From contig CM077597.1 in assembly GCA_039654915.1 (NCBI GenBank), positions 37,422,001 through 37,486,000 on the forward strand: DNA of 64,000 nucleotides, given 5' to 3'. Origin of the DNA: Aquilaria yunnanensis. Its lineage: Eukaryota; Streptophyta; Magnoliopsida; Malvales; Thymelaeaceae. Shown here piece by piece: positions 1 through 11,577 of the stretch; within the stretch, counting starts at the first letter, position 1; each line of letters opens with the position of its first letter. The notes beneath the pieces were generated by a model. The model searched no databases and had not been told where the DNA came from. It worked only from the letters and a program-made list of their open reading frames with translations. The position numbers were made by a program, and so were the translations under genes.

Positions 1-1929
1 TGTACTCTAGGTGTGGTCACAATTTCAAGATTAATTTTACACAGGAAGATATAGCATTTTGAGTGCAGAGTTAAAATTTTGGTCACTGTATGACTATTTT
101 GCCCATACAAAATTTCATAAGTGTGCAAGCACTTCATTCACAAGGGGTAAGCCCTGCAAGGCCATCTGATACATGTCCAATATGCATGGGAAATACATTC
201 TCTTGCATCTAGCAATTTTATGTGGTCAAAATGGAATTTACAAGTGAGTAGCCTATCATTCACACTTAGGCAGCTTTGCACCACATCACAAACGTAGCCA
301 AAGCATTACTCAAATGTTCACATAATTGTATCATTTTACATACACTAAATGTACATGCATACATGCACAACAAAATGGTCTTAACTCATCTAAATACACA
401 ACTTACATTGTAGGAGTTCCTGAGACACAATGGACTCCAGAAACAAGATGCTGTCCAGCTGCTGCATACCACAGCAAGCACCATCACTAAAAATACCAAA
501 TGTGCTCCTAAAATCGCCAAGGCTTCCGAATCACAACTAGACATATGGAAGTTTAAGTACCTGAAAATTCAGGGCAAAAATGAAACCACAAAGGTTAGTT
601 TAACGGTGATCTTTCAGCTGGACCTGAAATGACAGAATTAAGGAGAGTAAGTTTCGTTGCGAAACTTAGTAAGGGTAGCACTTGGATTCAATAGGCAATG
701 TAAGCATGATAAAAACCAGCATCCAAAGATACTAAAACAAAGAAAACCGCAATGCATATATACAAGATATAGCAACCAAATGTAGTAGCCATTCACAACC
801 AAAAAACACATGAAATGCGGCAGCAACAAAAACCATAGGTTAGTCCATAAAACATGTAATAAAGATAACCAAATCACTAGGAAGCCGTCCTCAAGCTAAT
901 GCTTGGTTTTAGGAGGATTTTAACACTAGTTAGCATCAACCTTGGGCTCAAAGAACACTCATTTCATTGCCATCTTTGTGCACTTCACACTAGGTCACAA
1001 AACCTTCAATAAGTGCACTCCCCTCACTAAGCTTGGTTCATCAAGCTCATGGCTCTCTTCCAAACTTAGCCATAGCTCCATGGTTTCTTGAAAAGATAAA
1101 AAACAACCCATGAGAGCAAGAGAACCCCACCAAAGTGGGTAGGCCAAATTTGAAGTTGATGATTGAAGTACTCAAGCAATAGCTCTAGTTTGCTTCCAAT
1201 TGCTTCCTTTTGCCTTCAATTTCAATCTTAGAGATATGGTGGCTATGGAGGAGCTATGGAAGAAGTGTGGAGGACGGTGGTGGCTATGTTGGTTGAATAT
1301 GGGAGAAGAAAATTCAAGTTAGGCTTCTTAAATTAGCTTTAGGGCACTAACCACCCTTATTCACCTTAATAATGCTTTATGTCATTTTCTTTGCCCATAA
1401 GCATGGTTTCTTTGTCTTAAACTCATTGGTACACATGTGCCCAACATTTTTTACCAATTTCCAAGCCATAGCCGCCATTCCCTAGGTGGGAAAACTCCAA
1501 ATTGCTCCATTTGACTTAAGTTAAAGACATACACATCCTAAGGCCTACATTAGAACACTTAGGTCCTTTATGCCTTTTTGTGTTTTCTTTATCCTTAGTT
1601 GTCTTCCATAAGCAATTTGGTCCTCCAATAGCACTTTCATACCATTCATATCCTTTCCATAACTCTCCAAAGCTCTTTCTTGAGACTTTGCAATTAAGTA
1701 CTTGAATTTCAAAAACCTTACAAAAAAGTCCATACGTTGCTTGACAAACAAGCAATCCTTAAGGCTTTTCTTGGGGGCCAAGTTACCAACTTGGAACACT
1801 TTAAAGAAGATGTTCATTATACCTTTTACCCCTCACACTTCATTTACTATGAAGAGAATTACACAATATAATGGCTTTTTTACCATTATATTGCACTCGT
1901 AATTCTCTCATTTTTGTGCAGTGGTAATA
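1..1929 (-). repeat. Partial LTR of the level 0 Tekay-type family (LTR C), minus strand
   Basis: Read on the minus strand this is the first ~1.93 kb of the same LTR seen at 5204-7682 and 46820-49279. The LTR start (TATTACCAC here, TGTTACCAC elsewhere) is at 1929 and the copy runs off the window at position 1, about opposite 7135 of the intact copy. The opening TG has mutated to TA. No protein is encoded. It appears to be inserted into the Tat remnant on its right, but the matching flank lies outside the window, so a target duplication cannot be tested. Confidence 0.85.
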
Positions 1930-4208
1930 GTATCCTTCACTTGTTTTTCCTTGTATTGCAATCCTCCTTCTCATTTTATCATTAAGTATCAATCCCATAC
2001 TGTTTCTCTTAAGGCACTTCATTTTAAATTCTCTAGATTCACACAAGTGCACACAAAAGTGTGCTCAGTAGCCACTCTATGCCCTTTCTTGATGCTCCCT
2101 TAGTTATCTTACTTTCTTTGCTACTTTTCCTTCAAATTATGAGTCTTCACTACAAAGCCTACTTTGGCACTTAATTTTAACAAATTTGGGTCACAAGTAC
2201 AACATTTTCCCTCCATATTCAACTTATGTGCACTTAGAGTACCCCTAGGCCAGCCCATGGGATATATGTCATTAAATGCTTCCTACTTTCTTTTTTATGA
2301 GTTGTATCACTTATCTATACATCTTATGCACATTTTTACCACACAACATGGCCTATGCAAGTCACAGGCATGACATGAATGGTAGATTGATTACACCTAG
2401 GATTGAAAGTTCATCAGGGCCCAACCCATATGTTAAGGACACCATTAGTGTGGGGACTTCAATTGATATCCCTACGTTCGATAGTATGTGAGCCAACAGC
2501 ATGTTAGAAATTTGACCCATCATCTTAGAAGACCAGTTTTACATCACAATTTGCTATTCATACGGTGATTAGAAAGGGGCCATCATAAGGGAAGTCGATG
2601 ATGATTCCATCATAACTTATCAATAGATTTTTTGAATTTTTAAAGCTAAAGGTAGCTATTTCCTTTGCCTTCCTTTGTCTTTCCAATGAATAAAGTCCTA
2701 TAGTGATAGTTTGAATCACCCTTGCAATAGGAGGAAGCTGTCTTCAGGGAATCATTCCTCCGTTGGTAAGAATCATACTCATCTTCATCACACTTTGTCT
2801 CTTCATCCTTTCTTCCTGCCTTTGGTGACTAAAAATCAAGGTATCTTCTTAGTTGACCCTACTTGATGAGAGTTTCAATATACTTCTTCAACTGGTGGTA
2901 GTCTTCAATGTCATGGCCATGGTCTTGATGATACTAGCAATGCTTCTTCAAGTTCTTTTTGTTGCTGAGGCCCATCAACTTCAGTCATTGGACTCTTCCC
3001 CACTTCTCTAAAGTTGCCAAGATTTTGGCTCGAGAAGTGTTGAGGGGGAGTTGGTTGGTGCCTCTCTTTTTCCTTTGTTCCTCTTAGACTACTTGTTGCC
3101 TTCACCCCCCTATGGGGTTGGCTCTAGAACCAATTTTATGTTTAGCAAGTATTCATACTCTCTTAATCACTGGTCATTTCCTTGGTGATCATGTATTGTT
3201 CTGCAAGCTGCTACAATTCCCCGACTGTGGTTGGCATCGACTTCAGAAGCTCAAAGGTCAAGTTAGAGCCTTTCCAAAGGCCTCTTGTTATCTTGAGGAT
3301 ATGGACCTTAAGAGACAAGTCAATGACTTTCAGGGCCTTTTGGTTAAACCTATTAATATAATATCAAAGTGACTTACTTTTACTTTGAACTATGTTAAAT
3401 AGTTAAGCCATGTTTTTCACCGAAGGATGACTTTTGATGAATTGATAAGTGAAAGCCACAGATAACTCATGGATAGATGCAATAGAAGAGGGGAACAGGG
3501 TGTTATACCAAGCGGTGGTTGGGCTAGAAAGTGTTACCTCAAAGCACTCGCACAACATTGCTTCATCGACTCCACTCAGAACCATGTTCTTTCGATATTT
3601 GGCTAGATGTGCATGAAGGTCACCTCTCCCATCGTATGAGTTGAGCCAACGTACCACAAATTCTAGTGGGATTAGAGCATTTTTTAGGCCGGGACAAAAG
3701 CGGCCTCATTGCTTATGGGAGTTTCGAACAAGTTAGTCCACACTAGTTTTTTCAGAAGAATATCTGATTTGTCACCGCCATATCATCGGGAAAGAGAGAG
3801 GTCCAACGAGCAGATTTATATTCTAAAATGGCCAGATCTTTCTCCTTGCGATTGCATTTTAGGCTATGAGGTGGTAGGCTTTTAGTGCCAGATTCACTTC
3901 ACGTGCTACCTTCTGATGCACGAGGAGAATTTTTTATTGGAGTCTGGGATTTTTCTTGCAATGGTTCTCTCCTGGATGGCCTCCAGGGAGTATTTTGACC
4001 AAAATGTAAAGCTATTTTAGTGGCTATATTACGCTGGAATTCACGCAGGAACCCTATCATCAACATCACTAGGTGACCGCCCTTGGGCAAGATCAGTGGG
4101 TCACCTGTATGTTCCTTTGGCGGGGATAGAGTCTTCTCCAGTGGGGAATCTTGGTGAGGCTTGTTCTCCAATGCCTAAGTGGTCACCACGGCAATGTGCG
4201 CTTAGGTT
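1930..4208 (-). pseudogene. Decayed Tat-lineage gag and protease, minus strand
   Basis: Minus-strand reading gives pieces of the same Gag seen in the level 2 Tat element. The segment 3657-3403 has LNSYDGRGDLHAHLAKYRK and a TAWYNTL block, matching the level 2 Gag (IYDGRTDPQAHLTKYRR, TAWYNSL). Downstream pieces resemble the rest of the Gag (RFNQKALKV, a GELQQLAEQYM-like stretch, 3400-3100). Around 2540 a DDGSN motif fits the Tat aspartic protease, the DDGSNADVLF equivalent. Many stops and frameshifts are present, so it is not translatable. It reads leftward from the PBS at 4224 and is cut by the LTR at 1-1929. No RT is left in the window. Confidence 0.75.
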
Positions 4209-4224
4209 CCCACAAATGGTGCCA
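4209..4224 (-). other. Primer-binding site of the decayed minus-strand Tat element
   Basis: On the minus strand the bases read TGGCACCATTTGTGGG, closely matching the site just inside the 5' LTR of the level 2 Tat element (TGGCACCGTCTGTGGG at 14311). It is preceded by ATCA, the probable LTR end, and followed leftward by Tat gag. This fixes the element's orientation and places its 5' LTR to the right. Confidence 0.7.
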
Positions 4225-4226
4225 TT

Positions 4227-5203
4227 TGATGTCCTTGGGGATTTTGGTGATCTGAGCTTTGCACATGTGGCTGCATATACTCACTTCGATCAACTAAAGT
4301 TCCTAAAAGACACTAGAAAGAGGTGGAGAGTGTCTTGGACGTTCAAGTAAGTATGTAATATAGTTGGGAGTATATGAATAGCTTAACAGAATAGCATTTT
4401 CTATATGTACCTAGAAATGGCTCCTTTTTTTCCCTGTTTTAAAAGGTTAAGCCCCCTCAATCTGCCATCCACGTATTCAACTAACTAAAGATGCAAGGGT
4501 CTATGCCATCTCAACTGTCTCTGTAACTAGCTGTTTTGACACAGGCCAGAGTGAGCATTTTTAACATACCTGGGAGTACTTTGCTATTGGTATTTGTCAC
4601 CACTAGGGCTTATTGGTGCTGAGCTAAGTGGCTTGTCCTTCAGTTCAATAGCTTCAAGCCGAACTACGGGTGATCCAAGGTTGAGGCATATGGCCAAACT
4701 ACTCACAAGTTGAACAGTCGTCGGGCAACTCTCAAGGCCTATGGCCCTTGGCCATCAAATGGAGCCCCTATACAGCTGTGATCTTGTATCTAATATGCAT
4801 AGCCCCCATTTAGCCAACTAAGAGGTTTTCTCTTTTTTTTTTTATTGGACATCTATAGTAAAGGATACTATGCTTACCCTAGCTCCTTTTAATACTGTAA
4901 GCTTGGTACCCTTTCTCCATTGAAGCTCCAGGCATAGGCAGCCAGTAGGGAGTTTGCATAAAACAAGTGAACCCTTAGAAAGGCGTGACACCCTTCCTCA
5001 ACTTTGATTTGTTGCCCCTGATACATCTTGCATGAAACCAAGCCACTCACTGCTCTTGTCCAATTATCGGTTGTGATCCAATACAGCCTGCTCAACCCAC
5101 AACCTCCTCTGCTACCTAGTTGTCTGTTGATTTTTTTTTTCTTTTACCTTTCTCTTGTTTTCTTTTCTTTCAAATAGTTTTCCCATGTACGTGGTATGGG
5201 CAT
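4227..5203 (-). repeat. Probable 5' LTR of the decayed Tat element (right edge uncertain)
   Basis: The stretch lies directly upstream (minus sense) of a Tat-type PBS and holds no protein match. Its 977 bp is close to the 863-877 bp LTRs of the level 2 Tat element. The minus-strand 3' edge ends in CA at 4227. The right edge is hidden because the level 0 LTR begins at 5204, and the Tat LTR may continue beyond that insertion. Sequence identity to the level 2 LTR is not obvious by eye. Confidence 0.45.
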
Positions 5204-7682
5204 TGTTACCACCTCACAAAAAGGAAAGAATTACAAGTGTGTCATAATGGCTAAAAACCATTATATTGCGTAATTCTCACCATAGTGATTGAAGTGTGGG
5301 GGGTAAAAGGCATCATCAACACCTCCTTAAAATTGTTCCAAGTTAGTAACTTGGCCCCCAAGAAAAGCCTTAAGGTTTGCTTGTTTGTCAAGCAACCTAT
5401 GGACTTTTTTGTAAGATTTTAGAAATTTGGGTACTCAATTGCAAAACTTTCACAAAAGAGATTTGGAGAGTTACAGGAAGGATATGAATGGTATAAAAGT
5501 GCTACTGGAGGACCAAATTGCTTATAGAAGACAAGTATGGACAAAGGAAAACACAAAAAGGCTTTAAGGACTTAAGTGTCCTATTGTGTGCCTTTGGTTG
5601 TCCATGCTTATGACTTAAGTCAAATATAAGTTTTGTTGGGTCATCCCACATAAGGAGGGGTTGCTATGGCATGGGATAAGGACGTCAAATGTTGTCCAAG
5701 AGATTAAGGTAAAGAAACCATGGTCTTGTAGCAAGGAAAATGGCATAAACCTTGGTTAAGCTTGTTAAGTGTGTTTAGTGTACTTGAGACAACATAAGTG
5801 TCCATTCTTGTCCTTATCTGCCAAATTTTTGCCTCCACTAGCAAATAGGAAGCTAGCCCTCTCCTCCAAACTTCCTACATAGCCACCATACCTTCAAACT
5901 CAAAAATACTTGCAATTGAAGTCAAGGAAGCATAATTAGAAGCTATTTGGTGTTAATACTTGAGTGCACCTAGGATCAAGCTCCAATTTCAACATACCCA
6001 TCAAGATAAGGGTTCTATTTCTCCCATGGGTAGTGTACTATATTTTCAAGCATCCATGGAGCTAGGGCAGCTTGGAAGAGAGCCATGAGCTTGATGACCC
6101 ATGCTTAGTGTGGGGAGTGCACTTATTGACGGTTTTGAGCCCTAGTGTGAAGTGCACAATGATTGCAGTGAATTGAAGAGTTTCTAGAGCCCATAGTTAG
6201 TACTAACTAGTGTTAAAATCCTCCTAAGACTGAGCATTAACTTGAGGAGGGCTGCCATAGTGATTTGGTTATGTTTATTATGTGTTTTATGGACTAACCT
6301 ATGGTATATGTTGCTGCCACATTTTATGTGTTTGTTGGTTGTGAATGGCTGCTACATTTGGTTGCTATATCTTGTATATATGCATGGTGGTTTTGTGTTT
6401 TAGTGTCTTTGGATGCAGGATTTAATGATGGTTACATTGCCTATTGAATCCAAGTGCTATCCTTACGAAGTTTCTCAATGAAACTTACTCCCCTCAATTC
6501 TATCATTTTAGGTCTTGCTGAAAGATCACCTTCAAACCAACCATTGTGGTTTGAGTTTTGCCTTGAATTTTCATTTACTTTAACATCCATATTTTTAGTT
6601 GTGATTTGAAAATTTTGGTGATTTTAGAAGAACATTTGGTATTTTTAGTGATCATACTTTTTGTGTTGTGCAGCAACTGTCTAGAATCCTGTTTTGGAGT
6701 CCATTGTGTCTCAGGCACTCCCGTAACCTAGGGTCCATATTTAGCTGAGTTAATACCATTTTTTAGTGCATGTATGCATGTACATGTAGTGTATGTAAAA
6801 TCATACAAGTATGTGAACATTTGAGTAGTGTTTTGGCTATGTAATTGTTGTGGTGCAAAGCTGCCTAAGTGTGAATGATGGGCTGCTTACTTGTAAATTT
6901 TGTTTTAGCCATATATGGTTGTTACATGTAAGGGAATGTATTTCCTATGTGTGATGGACATATATGGGGTACCTATAGAGGGCTTTCCAATTGTGACTGA
7001 AGTGTTTGCACACTAATGAAATTTTGCATGGGCCAAATAGTCATAAAGTGACCAGCATTTTGACTCTGCACTTAAAGTTCTTTATCTCCCTGTGTAGAGT
7101 GATTATTGGTATGAACTTTTTACCAGACCTAGAGAACATCTAGAGGTTGAACTGACAATTGGAATTTCTGATTTTGGATCCCTGTAGCCAAAGATATGAC
7201 ATTACAAATTTGGCTAATCTACTATTCATTTGGTCAGAATTTTGTAACCAGCTTAAAAAATCCGTAACTTGGTCCATAGGTGGGCTATTGATGTAAAAAA
7301 AATTCCTTGGTTTTCTTAAATACTCTACTTAATAATGAAGTAAATAAAATAGGGGGTTACATGGCTAGATTGATACATTTCTTTGGAATAATTTTCAGGT
7401 GCACTGGCTGGTCACTCACACTTAATAAGATTGCCTAATGTGTGGTAGGCAAGATTAAGACTTGTGCCAGTATTTTCCTTCCTTGATGCCATGGCATTCA
7501 TAAAATGTGAATATTTCTACAATGGTTGGACCAATGTGCATGTATTTACATAGTGCCCAAGAGGGCCACTTGGGTATGCACACTAAGGGTAATGTTCTAA
7601 TGGTCTACAGAACTTACCAACCTTGGGACTTTTAAATGCACAATTTTGGCACCATAACTGGACTACCCTAGAGTGCGTAACA
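5204..7682 (+). repeat. 5' LTR of the level 0 Tekay/Del-type element (LTR A)
   Basis: The LTR starts TGTTACCACCTC and ends GCGTAACA (TG...CA), 2,479 bp. It matches the solo LTR at 46820-49279 over its whole length and, inverted, the copy at 1-1929. It is followed five bases later by a tRNA-Met type PBS, so this is a 5' LTR. The left flank GGCAT (5199-5203) could be the target duplication, but no partner 3' LTR is in the window to confirm it. Confidence 0.9.
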
Positions 7683-7687
7683 GATGT

Positions 7688-7699
7688 TGGTATCAGAGC
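7688..7699 (+). other. Primer-binding site of the level 0 element (initiator tRNA-Met type)
   Basis: TGGTATCAGAGC is the sequence complementary to the 3' end of initiator methionine tRNA that primes minus-strand DNA synthesis in many plant LTR retrotransposons. It sits five bases inside the LTR end at 7682. Confidence 0.9.
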
Positions 7700-7869
7700 T
7701 AGGTTTACACATGTACATAGCATATAGTTTCATTACATGCATCTACATACATGAACTCAGTTTGGTCAGCTGCGAGTGTCAAGTACCATTGAAATACCTA
7801 TGATTTTTATACGTGCTCTACGGTGAATCATCAATGTAGGGAAGTAAAATTGGGTGCCACAGGGAGAGG
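7700..7869 (+). pseudogene. Leader and broken gag start of the level 0 element
   Basis: This stretch aligns with the leader at 61039-61200 of the second family member. There the gag ATG is at 61178, in AAACATGGTTGCC. Here the same place reads AAAATTGGGTGCC near 7848, so the start codon is lost. Gag is interrupted after about 27 bases by the level 1 insertion and resumes at 36899. Confidence 0.7.
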
Positions 7870-7874
7870 GGAAC
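7870..7874 (+). other. Target site duplication GGAAC, left copy (level 1)
   Basis: GGAAC at 7870-7874 is repeated at 36894-36898, immediately outside the two LTRs of the level 1 element. Removing the insertion plus one copy restores continuity with the leader/gag of the related element at 61190-61210. Confidence 0.85.
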
Positions 7875-8861
7875 TGATATGATCAAGGAAGGCACACATG
7901 GAGAAGGTAAGGACCCATTGAGGGTTTCTAGTGGACCTATGACAAGGAAGAAAGCTAAGGAGCTCTCAAGTGCACTACAAGGCTTTGTTTCAAGTTTCTT
8001 CATGGAGAATGGACATGGAACTTCACAAAGAGCTGTTGAAACTCTCAAGACATCATATAGAAATGATGGAAATGCTTGGTATTGAGTTCTGGAGTGCTTG
8101 GATAAGTCACAAAGCAAGCACACGAAGGACACCACTCAAAGTGCACCATTTGAGCCCCTTTAAGTATTCTTGTTGTATTTTGTGTCTACAAGCTGGATTT
8201 TTGAGATATAACTTTTCAATACCACTTTCCAAAATCTAAGAGGAAGATTCATTCCCTTGGAACTCAAATATTCAACCTTGGAGCTAAAGATACAAGTGAG
8301 AACCCTAATGTGCCCAAAAATGCACCCAAGTAGGCTATTTGGGGGTTTTCGGCTTTAATCTTGTATTTGCATTTTATTTTCGTTCAATTCCTATTTAGAT
8401 AAATTATTTAGGATTTTATTTAGCATATGTAATTAATTCAAGTCCCTTAGGACAAGTGGCATACGCTGCATACACTAAACAAGGTTAGAAAGGTTTAGGA
8501 GTCCTAGTTTGACTAGGTTTTCTTAAGTCCTTTGTAACTAGGTTTCCTAGGTGACTTGGGCTGCGAATTTTGCCTATATTTTTACCCTAGTTTAGGCCTA
8601 TATAAAGGAACATATTCTGGATGTAAACAAACAGTTTTATGCCAAAATAATATTGCTCTTTGGAGAGGTTTTCTCTTTGGTTCTTGACAGACTGCCTTGG
8701 TGCACAAGTATGCTTATGTTCTTGGAGTTCTATACTTCTTGTTTCTAATTACTGGTTGATTAAGGGTAGGGGATTCAAACCTAGTATCTTTGATGTCTTG
8801 TGGACCTTGAAAAACATCTTGGGCGTGTTTCATGGTCTTTATACCATCGGGGTTCGCATCA
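7875..8861 (+). repeat. 5' LTR, level 1 chromovirus
   Basis: It starts TGATATGATCAAGG and ends GCATCA. The length equals the right copy. By eye I count about 40 differences in the first ~540 bp against 35907-36893, so the insertion is old. Confidence 0.92.
8599..8606 (+). promoter_or_regulatory. TATA box in the level 1 5' LTR
   Basis: TATATAAA in the context GGCCTATATAAAGG, conserved in the right LTR at 36631-36638. Its position about two thirds through the LTR fits a U3/R boundary, so genomic RNA would start some 25-35 bases downstream. Confidence 0.7.
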
Positions 8862-8863
8862 GT

Positions 8864-8876
8864 TGGTATCAGAGCC
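8864..8876 (+). other. Primer-binding site, level 1 chromovirus
   Basis: TGGTATCAGAGCC lies two bases inside the 5' LTR end (8861) and matches the initiator tRNA-Met primer class. Its position independently supports the LTR end at 8861. Confidence 0.9.
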
Positions 8877-9736
8877 ATAAGTTCCATTGAAGGACATATC
8901 TTTGTGTTCTTGTTTCTCTTCATTTTTCTTTCAATTTTGTTCAGTAAATTCATGTTTTAATTCTCTGTTTTAATACTTTTTCATCTTCTTTCAGGTCTGT
9001 CCTTTCTTATTCCATCCTTGTTCAAGTCCAAAAATCACAAAAACAACAAAAAAAAGTCAATCCGTGTTGTCTGGTGTTCTTGGTTTCAATTCCATTATTC
9101 ATGTTTGTTTCTTATCTTTTTCTTTTGTGTCCAGCCATATTAATGTTTCTTGTTTTCATTGTTTCTAGCATCCTAGAGTCAAGGAAATACCAAGAAAAGA
9201 GAAGGATCCAAGTTGAGGAAGTTTCGGTATAAAAAAAACTTGTTTCAAATTGTGCAAGTTTCAATAGTTTCTTATTTTGGCCGAATAGAAAACTAACTTT
9301 TTGTCTTTGGAAGAAAGGAACTTCAAGGAGAAAGTTGTTTTAGCATCAAAACATCAAGGAAAAGAAAAAAAAGAAAAAGAAAAGAACAAAGAAGAGAGCT
9401 TGCAAAAAAAGAAATTTTCTCAAAGTGTTGAAAGTTTTGTGCCCCAAAACCTATCCCATTGTTTTTTAGCCAAAAAGCTTTCTTTGTGGTTCTTATGATC
9501 ATCAATTGCAAGAGCTTCCTAGAGTCTTTTAAAGCTTGTTTAGCCCACCTCTTTTGGAGTCAAAATAGTTCTTAAAGAATTCAAGTTTTCTTGTGTGCTT
9601 TGAGGACAGTTTTCTTAGAACTTTTGAGAACTCTTTGAATAGCAATATCTCATTAACAAATTCAGTGTTTGAGTGTTCATCTTTTGAGTGAAACACGTGT
9701 GGTGAGTGTTTGTGAGGATCTTTGTTTTTCAGGAGT
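8877..9736 (+). other. Level 1 untranslated leader
   Basis: About 860 bases between the PBS and the first plausible gag ATG at 9737. It is A/T-rich with purine tracts (9355-9400) and no recognisable protein or RNA gene. Confidence 0.6.
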
Positions 9737-10567
9737 ATGGAGGGCCAGGAGGATGAAAGTAAGGCACAACGAGGAGCCAACCATGAGAGAGCTTTAAGAA
9801 ACTCTCAATAGACTTATGGGGAGGATTGAGGAAATTGACTTGAGATTACCAAGGAGACGAAATCCTATCTTGCAACTAAGGAAAGGTCCAAGGAAACAAG
9901 AACCCGAGGAGGAAGAAGGGCATTGGCATGACCATGGGCTTCCAATGAGGCGGGAGCCAAGAGAGGACAACAATCTAACCTCCATTAAACTCACCATTCC
10001 ACCTTTCTGAAGAAGGAGTGATCCAGATGCATATTGGGAGTGGGAGCAAAAGATTGAGATGGCGTTTGAGTGACATCACTATTCTGAGGAAAAGAAAGTT
10101 AAATTGGCTACTATTGAATTCACTAATTATGCTCTTGTGTGGTGGAACCAGGTTGTCACTTCTAGGAGAAAGAATGAATAGGAACCCATCAATACATGAA
10201 GGGCTCTTAAAGCTATGATGAGGAGGAGGTTTGTTCTAAGTTACTACCATAGAGATCAACACCTCAAACTTCAAAGGCTTGTGCAAGGCCAAAGAAGTGT
10301 GGAGGACTAGCTAAGGACTTGGAGATGGCACTAAGCTGAGACAATATCATTGAAGATAAGGAGGCCACCATTGCTAGATTCATCAATGGCCTTAACCATG
10401 AGATTGCCAAAAAAGTGGAGATGGTGCCTTATGTCAACATGGAGGATCTACTTCACCATGCTACCAAGGCCGAGAGGATCATCAAAAGGTCCAAGGCATG
10501 TAAGATGGTCCAAGGGGGAAGTTCCACATAGAAGGGAGCATGGAGCAAGGAGGCACCAAAGCCAAGA
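9737..10567 (+). pseudogene. Level 1 gag, N-terminal and central part (frameshifted)
   Basis: This is the Gag capsid protein of the chromovirus, which would assemble the cytoplasmic particle. Translation from ATG 9737 breaks within about 30 codons. The next frame (9816-10010) carries RREPREDNNLTSIKLTIPPF, which fits the start of the plant chromovirus capsid domain. Further fragments in shifting frames (10018-10218, 10350 on) cover a WWN-like segment, a FINGLNHEIAKKVE-like segment and the capsid end. Several indels and stops separate the pieces. Its zinc knuckle follows in the next entry. Confidence 0.7.
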
Positions 10568-11577
10568 ATGGAGGCTACCAAGGGAGGCATGTCTCGGCCT
10601 CAACAAGACAAACCCAAGGTGCCGCCCAAAGATGTGCCCAAGTCAAGGGAGATTGAATGCTTCAAGTGTAGAGGCAAGGGGCACTACATGAAAGATTGTC
10701 CTAACAAAAAGGTGATGATTCTCAAGAATGATGGTGAGATCACATCCAAGGAGGAGGATGCCATGGAGGAGACACCACCTTTAGAGGATGATGAGCAAAA
10801 CACACTTCAGCTAGAGGAGGGTGACTTTGCTTTTGTTGCTAGGAGAGCTCTAAGTGTGCAAGCTAAGGAGGATGCCAACCAAAGGGAGTGCATCTTCCAC
10901 ACTAGATGTCGAATCAAAGATCAAGTGTACAGCCTCATACTTGATGAAGGGAGTTGCACCAATGTAGCAAGTTCAACCATGGTGGAGAAGTTGAAGCTTC
11001 CAACACAAAAGCACCCACAACCATATAGGCTTCAATGATTAAATGATGTCGGGGAGGTAAAAGTGGTAAAGCAAGTTTCAGTTCACTTTAAAATTGGTAC
11101 TCACCATGATCAAGTTCTTTGTGATGTTATTGCTATGTAAGCTTGCCATATTTTGCTTGGAAGGTGGTGGCAATTTGACAAGAACATCACCCATGATGGA
11201 GAGAAGAACTTGTACTCATTTGTTCATGAAGGAAGGCCAGTTACACTTAGTCCAATTTCACCACAACAAGTCTTGGAGGATCAAAGGAAACTTCAAAATA
11301 AGGTTGAGAGAAAAGTGACTGAGGGGAAAGTTAAGGGCAAGAGTGAAGAGGGGAAAGCTGTGAGATAACATGAGAGAACAAGTGAGAAGAGTGAACATGA
11401 AAGGAAGAAGAGTGGAGAGTTCCCGAGGGAAAAGAATGAGAGAAAGTTGAGTGGCAAGAAAGAGTGCTATATTGCTAAAATGAGTGATGTGAGGAAAGCC
11501 ATTCAAGCACAAAGACCATTGCTTCTAACTCATCTTTACTTGTTGTTAATGATCTAACACATCTTCCTAGTGTTGTT
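10568..11577 (+). pseudogene. Level 1 gag C-terminus (zinc knuckle) and aspartic protease
   Basis: An open segment (10568-11038) carries the nucleic-acid-binding knuckle CFKCRGKGHYMKDC (about 10660-10700), an acidic linker, then the protease active site LDEGSCTNVAS (about 10940-10975). The usual plant chromovirus form is DGGS; here the second residue is E. The reading stops at 11036-11038 (TGA, fits TGG changed by G-to-A) and again at the TAA in ATGTAAGCT (fits CAA to TAA), then resumes in frame with HILLGRWWQFDKNITHDGE, which is typical of the end of this protease. A lysine/glutamate-rich linker leads to RT. The protease would cut Gag-Pol if intact. Confidence 0.8.

Noticed and set aside
638..2491. 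Small ORFs near the left edge as host genes
   Set aside because: The first 1.93 kb is LTR sequence and the rest overlaps decayed Tat coding sequence on the other strand; none has a domain.
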